In this document: one piece after another, positions 46,786 through 56,150 of the stretch | Layout: every line of letters begins with the position of its first letter | How positions within the stretch are numbered: position 1 is the first letter of the stretch | NCBI GenBank assembly: GCA_025454525.1 | Contig: JALOOG010000001.1 | Coordinates: 124,001-188,000 of the forward strand | DNA: 64,000 nucleotides | From: Anaerolineae bacterium | GTDB lineage: Bacteria; Chloroflexota; Anaerolineae; Aggregatilineales; Phototrophicaceae | Direction: 5' to 3' | Notes under the pieces: model-generated | Databases searched by the model: none | The model's input: the letters and a program-made list of their open reading frames with translations, nothing else | What the model was told of the DNA's origin: nothing | Translations under genes and position numbers: made by a program

Positions 46786-47967
46786 ATGACACAAATAGAT
46801 TTTATGGCAGAAGCACAAGCGATGCGTGATGAGTTGATCGCTCGGCGGCGTGATTTTCATCTACACCCAGAATTGGCCTTTGAGGAAGTGCGTACTGCGG
46901 GGATTGTGGCACAAACTTTGAGCGATCTGGGGCTAGAAGTGCAAACCGGAATCGGGAAAACGGGCGTGGTGGCCGTGTTAGAAGGCGATCAAGAGGGCCC
47001 GACAGTGTTGTTACGTGCTGATATGGATGCACTCCCGATCCATGAGGAAAATCAGACCGAATACGTCTCGACCACGCCCGGTAAGATGCACGCTTGCGGG
47101 CATGATGGGCATACGGCGATCGCATTGGGCGTGGCGAAATTGTTCACAGAACATCGTGATCAGATCGCGGGACGGATCAAGTTTGTGTTTCAACCGGCCG
47201 AAGAAATTGGTCAAGGCGCGGCCGCGATGATCGCCGATGGTGCGCTACAAGATCCACGCCCAGATGTGAGCGTGGGATTGCACTTGTGGAATGAGATGCC
47301 GCTAGGTGAGTTAGGGGTCGCCGATGGCCCGACGATGGCCGGTTCATCGATCATGAAGATCGTGATCACAGGCAAGGGCGGACATGGCGCTCAACCCCAT
47401 ACCACACATGATCCGATTATCTGTGCCGCGCAAATCATCACCGCGCTTCAAACGATCGTTTCACGCAATGTCGCACCGTTGGATACGGCGGTTGTGACCG
47501 TGACAACCATGCACGCGGGGGACGCACACAATGTGATCCCACAATATGCGGAGCTTACCGGGACATTGCGTGCGTTTAAAGTTGAAGTGCGCGATCTGAT
47601 CTCGCAGCGACTTGAAGAGATCGCGGTTGGGATCGGCCAAGCGATGGGCTGTGAGGTCAAGGTGACGATCCGCCATTTAACGTTGCCCGTGATCAATCAT
47701 CCAGAAGTTGGGGCAAAATTGCGGGCGCGTTTTAGTCAATGGGTTGATCCCCAACATTTTCACCTAGATGCGCGCACGATGGGCGGCGAAGATATGTCGT
47801 GTTTTATGGATGGGATTCCGGGGATGTACTTTTTTGTGGGATCGGCGAATGCCGAACGCGGGTTAAACTATGGTCATCATCACCCGCGCTTTGATTTTGA
47901 TGAAGACGTATTACCCTTAGGTGTGGCGCTATTGGCGGCGGCCGTGGGTGAATACGTGTTAAAGTAG
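46786..47967 (+). CDS. M20-family amidohydrolase (N-acyl-amino acid hydrolase type)
   Basis: 393 residues. Metal and catalytic marks: RADMDALPI, MHACGHDGHTA, catalytic Glu in QPAEEIGQGA, and the late His in HHHPRFDF. A dimerisation domain interrupts the fold at about 185-300. Resembles hippurate or N-acetyl amino acid hydrolases (M20D). No signal peptide. Confidence 0.94.
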   Translation: MTQIDFMAEAQAMRDELIARRRDFHLHPELAFEEVRTAGIVAQTLSDLGLEVQTGIGKTGVVAVLEGDQEGPTVLLRADMDALPIHEENQTEYVSTTPGKMHACGHDGHTAIALGVAKLFTEHRDQIAGRIKFVFQPAEEIGQGAAAMIADGALQDPRPDVSVGLHLWNEMPLGELGVADGPTMAGSSIMKIVITGKGGHGAQPHTTHDPIICAAQIITALQTIVSRNVAPLDTAVVTVTTMHAGDAHNVIPQYAELTGTLRAFKVEVRDLISQRLEEIAVGIGQAMGCEVKVTIRHLTLPVINHPEVGAKLRARFSQWVDPQHFHLDARTMGGEDMSCFMDGIPGMYFFVGSANAERGLNYGHHHPRFDFDEDVLPLGVALLAAAVGEYVLK

Positions 47968-47980
47968 AATGGTGTAGCTG

Positions 47981-48628
47981 ATGGTCAAGGTGTTACGTTG
48001 GACAGATGGGACAGGGTGGATTGTCTTGTCTGGAGGCGCGGATGCAGGAAGCGAGATCCGCGCTCATGCTTTGCAGATCGCTAAATCAGAAGGGGGAGTC
48101 GCTTATCTGGGGTTAAATGAAGATTCAGCGGATGAAACCTTAGATGACATGGAAGATCTGGGTGCTCCGACGGGCTATCTCGTGAATGTGGTCGCTGAAG
48201 ATGACGACACCATTCACAAACAATTGAGCGAGTCTAGTGTTTTGGTGATCGATAACCACGAAACTGCTGAAACATGGCGTAATGTGCTGTTAGGGGCCGC
48301 AGTTAATGGGATGCAAACCGCCCTTGCCAATGGTGCGATCATCCTTGCCGAAGGAACTGCCGCCATGGCCTTGGGAAGATGGATTCCTTCCGACGATGAT
48401 GATACCGAATTTAGAGATGGTCTCGCTTGGGTACAGAATACCTTGATCTTGCCGGGGATTACCAGTTTACAAGGTTCATTCTTGGCCCGCGCCATGTTGG
48501 AGCAATCACCCGATGCAATTGTCATCGGGATCGGGGTGGGATCGGCCTTGGCATTAGGGGCAGAAGGTCAAATTGAAGTATGGGGCGAACGTCAAGTTGC
48601 GATCGCTTTAGGACGCAATTATCAGTGA
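47981..48628 (+). CDS. Peptidase S51/cyanophycinase-like protein with altered nucleophile elbow
   Basis: 215 residues of a class I amidotransferase-like fold: GWIVLSGGADAGSEI at the start and IILAEGTAAMALG at the expected nucleophile elbow. In S51 peptidases the latter reads G-x-S-A-G; here it is E-G-T-A-A, with Thr at the Ser position, so activity is uncertain. Sits between the M20 hydrolase (13 bases) and purA (25 bases). Family assignment is by motif and fold order only. Confidence 0.65.
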   Translation: MVKVLRWTDGTGWIVLSGGADAGSEIRAHALQIAKSEGGVAYLGLNEDSADETLDDMEDLGAPTGYLVNVVAEDDDTIHKQLSESSVLVIDNHETAETWRNVLLGAAVNGMQTALANGAIILAEGTAAMALGRWIPSDDDDTEFRDGLAWVQNTLILPGITSLQGSFLARAMLEQSPDAIVIGIGVGSALALGAEGQIEVWGERQVAIALGRNYQ

Positions 48629-48653
48629 AGTCAACACAAGAGGGAAAAATTAA

Positions 48654-49940
48654 ATGCCTGCGACAATTATCATTGGAGCGCAGTGGGGCGATGAAGGCAA
48701 GGGGCGGGCGGTCGATTGGTTAGCGAGTGATGCGGATATAGTTGCACGCTACAGCGGTGGGGATAATGCGGGACATACGCTGTATGTCAACAGCGAGGTG
48801 TTTAAGTTGCATTTGATCCCGTCCGGAATTTTGCATCCGCAAGCGGTGTGTGTGTTGGGAAACGGAATGGTGGTGAATCCGGTCAACATGGTGAAAGAGA
48901 TCGATCAATTAAGCGCCATGGGGATCGATGTCACACCGGAACGTTTGATGCTTAGCACCCGCGCTCACATAATCACACCCGCTCATATCACTTTAGACAG
49001 TGTGCAGGAAAAAGCGCGTGGCGATCAGAAATTAGGGACAACCCTTCGCGGGATTGGCCCGGCCTATCTGGATAAGATCGGCCGCAAGGGGATTCGGGCG
49101 GGCAAAATGAGCGATTTAGAGAATTACCTTGAGGCGCTCACCCAAGCGATCGAACAAACAAATGAACAATTACGGCGCGATGGATTGCCATTGATTGATT
49201 TAGATGCACATTTGCAACCGTATCTTGAGGCTGCCGAAAGGTTACGGCCATTCTTAGCGGATACCACCGTATTTTTAAACGAACAGTTGCGATCAAACGC
49301 GCAAGTGGTGTGTGAGGGCGCGCAAGGCACACTCTTAGATGTCGATCATGGAAGTTATCCGTTTGTCACCAGCTCATCGCCGTCGGTGGGGGGAGCATTA
49401 AGCGGGTTAGGCTTTGGGCCGAAATATGTGGATCGGGTGATCGGTGTGGCAAAGGCGTTTAGCACGCGTGTCGGATCAGGTGCGATGCCTACCGAATTGG
49501 AGGGTGCGTTAGCACAACGTCTACGCGGCACCGGTGAGAACTTTTGGGATGAATTTGGCACGACAACCGGACGGCCGCGCCGCTGTGGGTGGTTAGACGC
49601 GGTGATCTTACGGTATGCTTGCGCGGTGAACGGGTTTACTGAATTGATCATCACCAAATTGGATATTTTGAGCGGTTTTGAGGAACTCAAGATCGCGATT
49701 GCCTATCAGATCCACGGTGAACGGAGCGATTATCCCCCTAGCACGATGGAAGAACTCCAACACGCCCAACCGATTTATGAAACTTTGCCCGGATGGAGCG
49801 AAGATGTGAGCGGGATTCGACGGATGGAAGACTTACCCAAAAACGCCCGCGCTTATGTCGAACGCATCGCGGAGTTGTGCGATACACCGATCTATACGGT
49901 AAGCGTTGGCCCAGAACGCGATCAATTGGTTCACGCATAA
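48654..49940 (+). CDS. purA: Adenylosuccinate synthase
   Basis: 428 residues, the family length. GAQWGDEGKGRAVDWL at the start (catalytic Asp; Gly-rich loop), GNGMVVNP, TTLRGIGPAY, CEGAQGTLLDVDHG, TTGRPRRCGWLD and TKLDILSGF are all present. Makes adenylosuccinate from IMP, aspartate and GTP. purB is not in the window. Confidence 0.98.
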   Translation: MPATIIIGAQWGDEGKGRAVDWLASDADIVARYSGGDNAGHTLYVNSEVFKLHLIPSGILHPQAVCVLGNGMVVNPVNMVKEIDQLSAMGIDVTPERLMLSTRAHIITPAHITLDSVQEKARGDQKLGTTLRGIGPAYLDKIGRKGIRAGKMSDLENYLEALTQAIEQTNEQLRRDGLPLIDLDAHLQPYLEAAERLRPFLADTTVFLNEQLRSNAQVVCEGAQGTLLDVDHGSYPFVTSSSPSVGGALSGLGFGPKYVDRVIGVAKAFSTRVGSGAMPTELEGALAQRLRGTGENFWDEFGTTTGRPRRCGWLDAVILRYACAVNGFTELIITKLDILSGFEELKIAIAYQIHGERSDYPPSTMEELQHAQPIYETLPGWSEDVSGIRRMEDLPKNARAYVERIAELCDTPIYTVSVGPERDQLVHA

Positions 49941-49943
49941 ACC

Positions 49944-50864
49944 ATGAGCGATTATCCGAACGAGAAGATCTACAGTTATCAAAGCGAGATCCCCGTGTCA
50001 CAACCGCCGCAACGGGTGGTCTCACTGGTGCCGAGTGTCACCGAGTCGTTGTTTGATCTGAACCTTGGAGATCGGGTGATCGCTGTGACGGATTATTGTC
50101 TCTATCCGGCGACGGGCGTGGCGCGTTTACCTAAAATCGGTGGCACGAAAAACCCGCGCATCGATCAAATTATCGCGTTGAAACCGGACTTGGTGATCGC
50201 GAATCGCGAGGAAAACCGTAAAGAAGACGTTGAAGCGTTACAAGCGGCGGAGATTCCAGTCTGGGTCACGTTTCCAAAAACAGTACGTGATGTGTTTAAC
50301 CTATTGTGGGATCTGATGAACGCTTTCGGTGAAACGGCGATGGTGCCGCGGGTGCGGTTGATCGAATATACCTATGATTGGGTGTTGGGCATGACCCGCA
50401 CAAATGAAGATCGTTTGCCACGGGTGTTTGTGCCGATCTGGTTTGATCCGCTGATGACGTTTAATGCTGATACTTATATCCACGATCTGTTACAGGTGTG
50501 TGGCGGGATCAATGTGTTCGCCGATCGGGAACGTCTGTATCCATTAAAGGCAGATCTTGGACAAGTTGAACCCTATGCACCGGATGATCCGCGTTTGATC
50601 GGGCGTGATACCCGTTATCCACGGGTGACCGTTGAGGAAGTGATCGCGATGCAACCGGATGTGATCTTGTTACCGAGTGAACCGTTTTTGTTTACCGAAG
50701 AACACGTTAAACTGTTCGCTCAATGGGATGTGCCTGCCGCACATCAAGGGCGGATTCACCTGATTGACGGTTCATTTTTAACATGGCATGGTACGCGAAT
50801 CGCCTATGCGTTTGATCTTTTGCCTGCGTTGTTGTTGCCTAGTAGTCCAGAAGCGGATGCCTGA
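49944..50864 (+). CDS. Helical-backbone metal receptor (BtuF/TroA-like) without signal peptide
   Basis: 306 residues with the B12/siderophore-binding fold: RVVSLVPSVTESLFDLNLGDRVIA..., PKIGGTKNPRIDQIIALKPDLV and a second lobe ending GRIHLIDGS. Normally such proteins are exported partners of ABC importers. Here there is no signal peptide or lipobox, and no permease or ATPase is adjacent. It overlaps the start of a soluble histidine kinase (TGATG). A cytoplasmic sensing role is conceivable but inferred. Confidence 0.8.
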   Translation: MSDYPNEKIYSYQSEIPVSQPPQRVVSLVPSVTESLFDLNLGDRVIAVTDYCLYPATGVARLPKIGGTKNPRIDQIIALKPDLVIANREENRKEDVEALQAAEIPVWVTFPKTVRDVFNLLWDLMNAFGETAMVPRVRLIEYTYDWVLGMTRTNEDRLPRVFVPIWFDPLMTFNADTYIHDLLQVCGGINVFADRERLYPLKADLGQVEPYAPDDPRLIGRDTRYPRVTVEEVIAMQPDVILLPSEPFLFTEEHVKLFAQWDVPAAHQGRIHLIDGSFLTWHGTRIAYAFDLLPALLLPSSPEADA

Positions 50865-51670
50865 TGACCGACTCGACCCCGAAGCCACAATCTGAATTTA
50901 TCAGCACGATCGTGCATGACCTGAAAACCCCGATCACAGCGGTAAAGGGGTTTATCGAATTGATCGAACAAGCGGGAACACTCAATCCCGCGCAAAAACA
51001 ATTTAGCGATAAGGCGATTGCGGTTTTAGGGCGGATGCACGATCTGGTAGACGATCTGTTGGATTTAGCGAAATTGGATGCGGGCGTTGAGTTACATCTA
51101 CATGAGTGTGATATACAGGTATTTATCCAAGAGGCATTAGAGACACTCGAAAGCATCGCGTTACAGCGTCAGATCACCGTTCAGGTAGAGATCGGGCCAG
51201 AGGTGCGGCCGATTCGAGCGGATGCGCGTCTCTTGCGACAAGTGATCAACAATCTTTTAAGCAATGCGATTAAATATAATCGGGATCAAGGGACAGTGAA
51301 CATCCGCGTAAGCGAACAACCGGGAAGTTTACGAGTGGATGTGCGTGATACAGGAATGGGCATAAGAAGTGAAGATCAAACGCGCGTGTTTGAACCCTTT
51401 TATCGAGGACGGGGCAGCGCTAAGGCCGAAGGCACGGGCTTAGGACTTGCGATCGTGGAAATGATCATCCGGAAACATGGCGGGCGCATTTGGGTAGAAA
51501 GTAAACTCAACGAAGGCAGCGTGTTTAGCTTTAACTTGCCTCGTCAACGTAAATCGTCCCATACGATCAGCAATGAATTTTCTAGTGAAGAATCGGATGG
51601 GGTCGATGATTCATTCCAAGACTCTAATGAGAGTTTAGACTCGGATTCGCGCTCTGATCAAGGCGTTTAA
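50864..51670 (+). CDS. Soluble sensor histidine kinase
   Basis: 268 residues: an H-box with HDLKTPI at about 18-24, a dimerisation helix pair, then HATPase_c with the N box (NNLLSNAIKY), G1 (DTGMGI), F box (FEPFYRG) and G2 (GTGLGLAIV). No membrane helix and no sensor domain precede the H-box. The C-terminal ~35 residues are acidic and Ser-rich. No response regulator is adjacent. Its start overlaps the metal-receptor gene, suggesting joint expression. Confidence 0.93.
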   Translation: MTDSTPKPQSEFISTIVHDLKTPITAVKGFIELIEQAGTLNPAQKQFSDKAIAVLGRMHDLVDDLLDLAKLDAGVELHLHECDIQVFIQEALETLESIALQRQITVQVEIGPEVRPIRADARLLRQVINNLLSNAIKYNRDQGTVNIRVSEQPGSLRVDVRDTGMGIRSEDQTRVFEPFYRGRGSAKAEGTGLGLAIVEMIIRKHGGRIWVESKLNEGSVFSFNLPRQRKSSHTISNEFSSEESDGVDDSFQDSNESLDSDSRSDQGV

Positions 51671-51740
51671 AAGCGCTCTAATGTACGGTAAAATAGGACA
51701 AGTTTGATTTGTGATAAAACGTACAAGCTGGGAGGATCTT

Positions 51741-52067
51741 GTGAGAAATCTGGCGATTTTATTTGTGGTGGTGTTTTTGGTGGTGGTAGGTGGTGGTTTA
51801 ACTGTCCTGTTAAATGAGAATGCGGATAGACAACCAGGTCAAGTACCGCTTGGTGTTGTACAGTCCGCTGACCCTGAAGCGTCAGTATTTGTGGCCACGG
51901 ATTGGCAAGCACAACAGTTGTTTTTGTTGGTGGGCTTTTTGGTGTTCAACTTGATCGGTATTGGTGTCACGTTGGCGTTGATCTTCTGGTTTTTGAGCCG
52001 TCAGGTCGCGAATGTGCGTGCAGCTCCCACAGAGTCCAAAGACGACAAGGGTATCGTTCAGAGTTAG
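51741..52067 (+). CDS. Two-helix membrane protein next to haem O synthase
   Basis: 108 residues from a GTG with GGGAGG 5 bases upstream; another GTG at 51711 would add ten residues with a poorer site. Membrane helices lie at about 3-24 and 58-82, with a periplasmic loop between. Its place before ctaB and a cytochrome c suggests a respiratory-chain role, but I recognise no family. Confidence 0.6.
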   Translation: MRNLAILFVVVFLVVVGGGLTVLLNENADRQPGQVPLGVVQSADPEASVFVATDWQAQQLFLLVGFLVFNLIGIGVTLALIFWFLSRQVANVRAAPTESKDDKGIVQS

Positions 52068-52108
52068 CGGTTATCTCGGATAACTGAGTTTTATTGGATA
52101 AACACATC

Positions 52109-53005
52109 ATGGAATCTACGATGCAACAGCAGTTTCCGCTGGGTGAGATCATTAAAGATTATCTTGCTTTGGCGAAACTGCGAATTGTGTTGCTGTTGTG
52201 TTTTACAACAGTAACCGCAATGGTGATCGCGGCGAATGGTTTTCCACCGATTCATCTGCTCTTACCAACGGTGATCGGCGGGGCATTTGCAGCAGCGGGG
52301 GCAAGCGCGATCAATCAATATATCGATCGTGATATGGATGCAAAAATGTCACGCACTGCACGCCGTCCGATCCCAGCCGGGCGGATCGCGCCAATCAACG
52401 CATTGTTGTATGGCGTGTTATTGATCGTTTGGTCGGTGCTAGTGATTGGGATCTTTGTCAATTGGTTAGCCGCGTTGTTGGCATTTATCGGCGCGGTGTA
52501 TTATGTGGTGGTCTACACCCTGATCCTCAAACGAAATACAGTGGTGAACATCCTCATCGGTGGGGGCGCGGGTGCGATTCCGGTGTTAGTCGGTTGGGCG
52601 GCGATCCATAATAGCTTGTCATTTGAACCGTGGATCTTATTCGCGATCGTATTTTATTGGACTCCGCCGCATAGTTGGGCGTTGGCGTTACTGGTCAATA
52701 CCGATTATGCCCGCGCCGAAGTGCCGATGATGCCTGTGGCCCGTGGAGAACAGATCACACGAGTGCAAATTTTGTTGTATTCGATCCAACTGTTTTTGAT
52801 CACATTGTTACCTGTGATGTTTGGATTTTTAGGGATCATCTACGCGATTTCAGCCGTGTTATTAGGCGGTGGACTGATCTGGATGGCGGTGCGTTTGTTA
52901 CAAGAGGCCACCAAAGCGATGGCGCGCAGTACCTATAAGTATTCTACCGCTTATCTGGCATTTTTGTTCTTGATCATGATCGTCGATCGGGTGTTATTAG
53001 GTTAA
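52109..53005 (+). CDS. ctaB: Protohaem IX farnesyltransferase (haem O synthase)
   Basis: 298 residues with about nine membrane helices. Prenyl-diphosphate motifs NQYIDRDMDAKMSRTARRP (about residue 70 onward) and a second in the YARAEVPMMPVARG region are present. Adds farnesyl to haem b for haem-copper oxidases, implying aerobic respiration. No strong ribosome site is seen; starts at 52109 or 52121 are both possible. Oxidase subunits are not in the window. Confidence 0.95.
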   Translation: MESTMQQQFPLGEIIKDYLALAKLRIVLLLCFTTVTAMVIAANGFPPIHLLLPTVIGGAFAAAGASAINQYIDRDMDAKMSRTARRPIPAGRIAPINALLYGVLLIVWSVLVIGIFVNWLAALLAFIGAVYYVVVYTLILKRNTVVNILIGGGAGAIPVLVGWAAIHNSLSFEPWILFAIVFYWTPPHSWALALLVNTDYARAEVPMMPVARGEQITRVQILLYSIQLFLITLLPVMFGFLGIIYAISAVLLGGGLIWMAVRLLQEATKAMARSTYKYSTAYLAFLFLIMIVDRVLLG

Positions 53006-53024
53006 CCCCTTCATGGCGCTATGG

Positions 53025-53049
53025 AGAGGGCAGTCCTTCGCTGCCCTTT
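53025..53049 (+). terminator. Terminator after ctaB
   Basis: AGGGCAG/CTGCCCT stem (extendable by two weaker pairs), a 7-base loop, then TTTGATTCTTT. Confidence 0.6.
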
Positions 53050-53071
53050 GATTCTTTAATTGAGGTTTTTA

Positions 53072-53572
53072 ATGAGTATAGAAACACCTTCGCCCGCTCC
53101 GTCTACCTCCAAACAAACCCTTTATCTCGTCTTTGGCGGATTTTTAGTGGTGGGATTGTTGATCGTAGTGGTAATGATCGCGATTAGTGCAGGTAGCGGC
53201 GTGCGTCGCACCGGAGTCGCAGATGCTGATCTCACCGAAACGACCTATCTGGAAACCGTGAGTGCCTTATTAACCAATGCTGATCCGATCAGGGGTGAAC
53301 AGGCCATTCGATCACAAGGGTGCTTGTCATGCCATGGTGAGAGCGCGGTTGCTGTGAATCTAGCCCCAACTTTTGAAGGGATCGCACTCACTGCTATGCA
53401 ACGCCGCCCCCCGCTTACGGCCTCCGCTTATTTGTATGAGGCGATCGTCTACCCAGATACACATCTTGTCACCGGGTATACGACGGTCATGCCCGGTAAT
53501 TACGGCGATCTACCCCAAGACGCGCTAGGCGATATGCTGGCGTATCTGCTCACCAAAACCGACGGAAGTTAG
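53072..53572 (+). CDS. Membrane-anchored monohaem cytochrome c
   Basis: 166 residues. One membrane helix (about 18-42) anchors a periplasmic class I cytochrome c domain with CLSCH (haem attachment, about 89-93) and a distal Met in TVMPGNYG. TGAGG lies 8 bases before the ATG. Probably passes electrons in the oxidase branch suggested by ctaB. Confidence 0.88.
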   Translation: MSIETPSPAPSTSKQTLYLVFGGFLVVGLLIVVVMIAISAGSGVRRTGVADADLTETTYLETVSALLTNADPIRGEQAIRSQGCLSCHGESAVAVNLAPTFEGIALTAMQRRPPLTASAYLYEAIVYPDTHLVTGYTTVMPGNYGDLPQDALGDMLAYLLTKTDGS

Positions 53573-53576
53573 ACGC

Positions 53577-55292
53577 ATGTATCTTGATGCCTACACGCTA
53601 TCGGCACTCGTTGATGAACTGATGGATACGGTGGTCGGCGGCAAAGTCCAAGATACTGTGAGCGTGGATGCGACCGGCCTAGGTATGGAGATCTACGCCG
53701 ATCATCGTCGTCGTTATTTGTATATCAGCGGCGACTCCAATAACCCCCGCTTGCATCTGGTAGAAGATAAATTGCGGCGCGGCCTCACCACTCCCACGCA
53801 ATTAGGCCTGTTATTGCGGCGCTATGTCGAAGGGGGGACGATCCTGCACATCAGTCAACCCAAATGGGAACGGGTGATGCAGATCGATATTGATGGCCCA
53901 GAGGGGGAAGTCGCCTTGATCATCGAACCGATGGAACGGCGCAGTAATATCCTCTTGGTGCAGAACGGGATCATCGTGGATTGTATGCGGCGGGTGGGAC
54001 CAGAGGAAAATCGCTATCGCTTGAGTTTACCCGCCCATCAATATGTCGCTCCGCCCCCGCAAAAAGATAAGCTTGATCCGCATCACATGGATCAAGATCA
54101 ATTCAAGCAGTTATTTAAATCCGTGACCGATCCTAAACGCAAACCGCAACAAGTGATCGCGTCGGGGGTGTTGGGGGTGAGTCCACTCTTAGCCAGAGAA
54201 GCGTTATTTCGCGCCGGACAAGAGGTGAATCGGAAAGCAGATGCGATCGATACAGACGCGGTGTATGAGGCACTTCGAGCCTTGATCGAACCATTAGAAG
54301 ATCGGCGTTGGGAGATCGGCATTGTCGAAAACGATGGAGTGATTGAGGCATTTAGCGTTTATCCGATCGAACATCTCCCGAATTGGCAACCGATCGAAAG
54401 TATCAGCACCGGAATCGCTGGATATTATGGCGCACCTACAGGCGAAGAAGCCTATACTGCGGCGAAACAACCGGTATTCGGTGCGATCACTGAGGCCGAA
54501 GGGAAGTTAGGTGCAAAATTGGCTTCCTTACAGCGATCGATGGTCGATGATAGCGATCGGGAAGTGTTACGACAAAGCGGCGATCTAATCCTCGCCTATC
54601 AGTACACCTTACAACCCGGTCAAACCGAGTTAAAAGCACAATACGATCTTGATCAACCGGAATTGACGATCAAACTTGATCCCACTGTGACACCGTTGGA
54701 AAACGCGCAACGTTACTTCAACCGCTATACTAAAGCGAAAAAGGCATTAGATGATGTTCCGCAATTGATCCGCGAAACGCAAAACGAATTGGCTTATCTG
54801 GGTCAATTGCGTGTTGATCTAGAGCTTGCCTCCAATTGGCCGGAGATCGATGAAGTCCAACAAGCGCTCCAGAGCAAAGGCCATTGGAAAGGTAAAAATG
54901 TCAAACGGATCGGCGGTGGTGGGCAAAGCGCGCCGATTCGCTATGTGACAAAAGACGGATTTGTGATCTGGGTGGGGCGTAACAGCCGTCAAAATGAAAT
55001 GGTCTCGTTTAAAAAAGCGAGTGGTGAGGATCTATGGTTACATGCGCGTGAAGTCCCCGGCGCGCATGTGGTGATTAAACATGATGGACGAGTGATCCCA
55101 GATACAGTGATCGATCAAGCGGCAGCATTAGCGGCTTATTACAGCGCACGGCGGCGCGATGGTAAAGTGCCTGTGGATGTCACGCGGATCAAATATGTCC
55201 GCAAGATCAAGGGAGCCGCACCGGGGATGGTGACTTATCGCAATGAAACGACACGGATCACAACCCCACGCGATGAAAAATCTCTGACCTAA
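53577..55292 (+). CDS. rqcH: NFACT protein RqcH/Rqc2 family (ribosome-associated quality control)
   Basis: 571 residues. NFACT-N (about 1-180; LVDELMDTVVGGKVQ, then KWERVMQI and RRSNILLV), HhH and coiled-coil middle (to about 440), and NFACT-R (about 455-560; VIWVGRNSRQNEMVSFKKA and DLWLHAREVPGAHVVI, given in outline). RqcH recruits tRNA-Ala to add alanine tails to stalled chains on 50S subunits. The Asp-Arg pair important in Bacillus RqcH appears here as Glu-Arg. Older annotations call it fibronectin-binding. Confidence 0.92.
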   Translation: MYLDAYTLSALVDELMDTVVGGKVQDTVSVDATGLGMEIYADHRRRYLYISGDSNNPRLHLVEDKLRRGLTTPTQLGLLLRRYVEGGTILHISQPKWERVMQIDIDGPEGEVALIIEPMERRSNILLVQNGIIVDCMRRVGPEENRYRLSLPAHQYVAPPPQKDKLDPHHMDQDQFKQLFKSVTDPKRKPQQVIASGVLGVSPLLAREALFRAGQEVNRKADAIDTDAVYEALRALIEPLEDRRWEIGIVENDGVIEAFSVYPIEHLPNWQPIESISTGIAGYYGAPTGEEAYTAAKQPVFGAITEAEGKLGAKLASLQRSMVDDSDREVLRQSGDLILAYQYTLQPGQTELKAQYDLDQPELTIKLDPTVTPLENAQRYFNRYTKAKKALDDVPQLIRETQNELAYLGQLRVDLELASNWPEIDEVQQALQSKGHWKGKNVKRIGGGGQSAPIRYVTKDGFVIWVGRNSRQNEMVSFKKASGEDLWLHAREVPGAHVVIKHDGRVIPDTVIDQAAALAAYYSARRRDGKVPVDVTRIKYVRKIKGAAPGMVTYRNETTRITTPRDEKSLT

Positions 55293-55305
55293 AGGAGCTT
55301 ATGAG

Positions 55306-56103
55306 ATGAATTATTCCCCTAAACCCGGGCAAACTGTCCGGTTAAGCGATTATGACCCGGATGATGACGGTGGATTGGACAAAGAAAGCGCCGCGCTAGA
55401 AGTCGAAAAATTAAAAACGCGCATGGCTGAACTCCAAGAAATGCTTTACGCACAATCTGAACAAGCGTTACTGGTGATTTTGCAAGCATTAGATACGGGC
55501 GGCAAAGACGGCACGATCAAAAAAGTGTTTAGTGGTGTGACTCCGTTAGGTGTGCGTGTGGTCAGTTTTAAAGCACCGTCAGCGGAAGAACTGGCACATG
55601 ATTTTTTGTGGCGAGTCCATCGTCAAGTGCCACCCAAGGGCTTGATCGGCGTATTTAATCGTAGTCATTATGAGGATGTGCTGATCGTGCGTGTCAATCA
55701 GTTAGTGCCGGAGTCGGTGTGGCGTAGACGGTATGAGCAGATCAACGCTTTTGAGCATCTTTTGGCTCAAAATGGCACACGCATCCTCAAGTTTTACCTC
55801 CATATCAGCAAGGCGGAGCAAAAACAACGCCTTGAGGAACGCTTGGTCCGGCCGGATAAACAATGGAAGTTCTCGGTAGGTGATCTTCCAGTGCGCGCCA
55901 AATGGGATGATTACAGGCACGCTTATGAGGACGCGATCACCTTCTGTAACACCGTTGAAGCGCCTTGGTATGTTGTGCCCGCTAATCGCAAATGGTATCG
56001 CGATTGGGTGATTACCAAGACGATCGTCAATACCCTTGAGTCGATGAATCTCAGTTATCCCAAACCAGAAGCAGGACTCGATCGAATTGTAATTCCTGAT
56101 TAA
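55306..56103 (+). CDS. Polyphosphate kinase 2 family protein
   Basis: 265 residues, single-domain PPK2. Walker A-like DTGGKDGTIKKVF, Walker B-like FNRSHYEDVL and the lid (RPDKQWKFSVGD) are present. It transfers phosphate between polyphosphate and nucleotides; the compact single domain fits class I or III enzymes, which cannot be separated here. GGAG lies before the ATG. Follows rqcH after 13 bases. Confidence 0.92.
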   Translation: MNYSPKPGQTVRLSDYDPDDDGGLDKESAALEVEKLKTRMAELQEMLYAQSEQALLVILQALDTGGKDGTIKKVFSGVTPLGVRVVSFKAPSAEELAHDFLWRVHRQVPPKGLIGVFNRSHYEDVLIVRVNQLVPESVWRRRYEQINAFEHLLAQNGTRILKFYLHISKAEQKQRLEERLVRPDKQWKFSVGDLPVRAKWDDYRHAYEDAITFCNTVEAPWYVVPANRKWYRDWVITKTIVNTLESMNLSYPKPEAGLDRIVIPD

Positions 56104-56115
56104 ATCGGTAAAGTC

Positions 56116-56121
56116 TATAAT
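56116..56121 (+). promoter_or_regulatory. -10 box of the STAS-like gene
   Basis: TATAAT 30 bases before the ATG at 56151, with TTCCTG 17 bases upstream as a weak -35. Confidence 0.45.
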
Positions 56122-56150
56122 AAAGACATTCACGAGTATAAGGGGTACCC

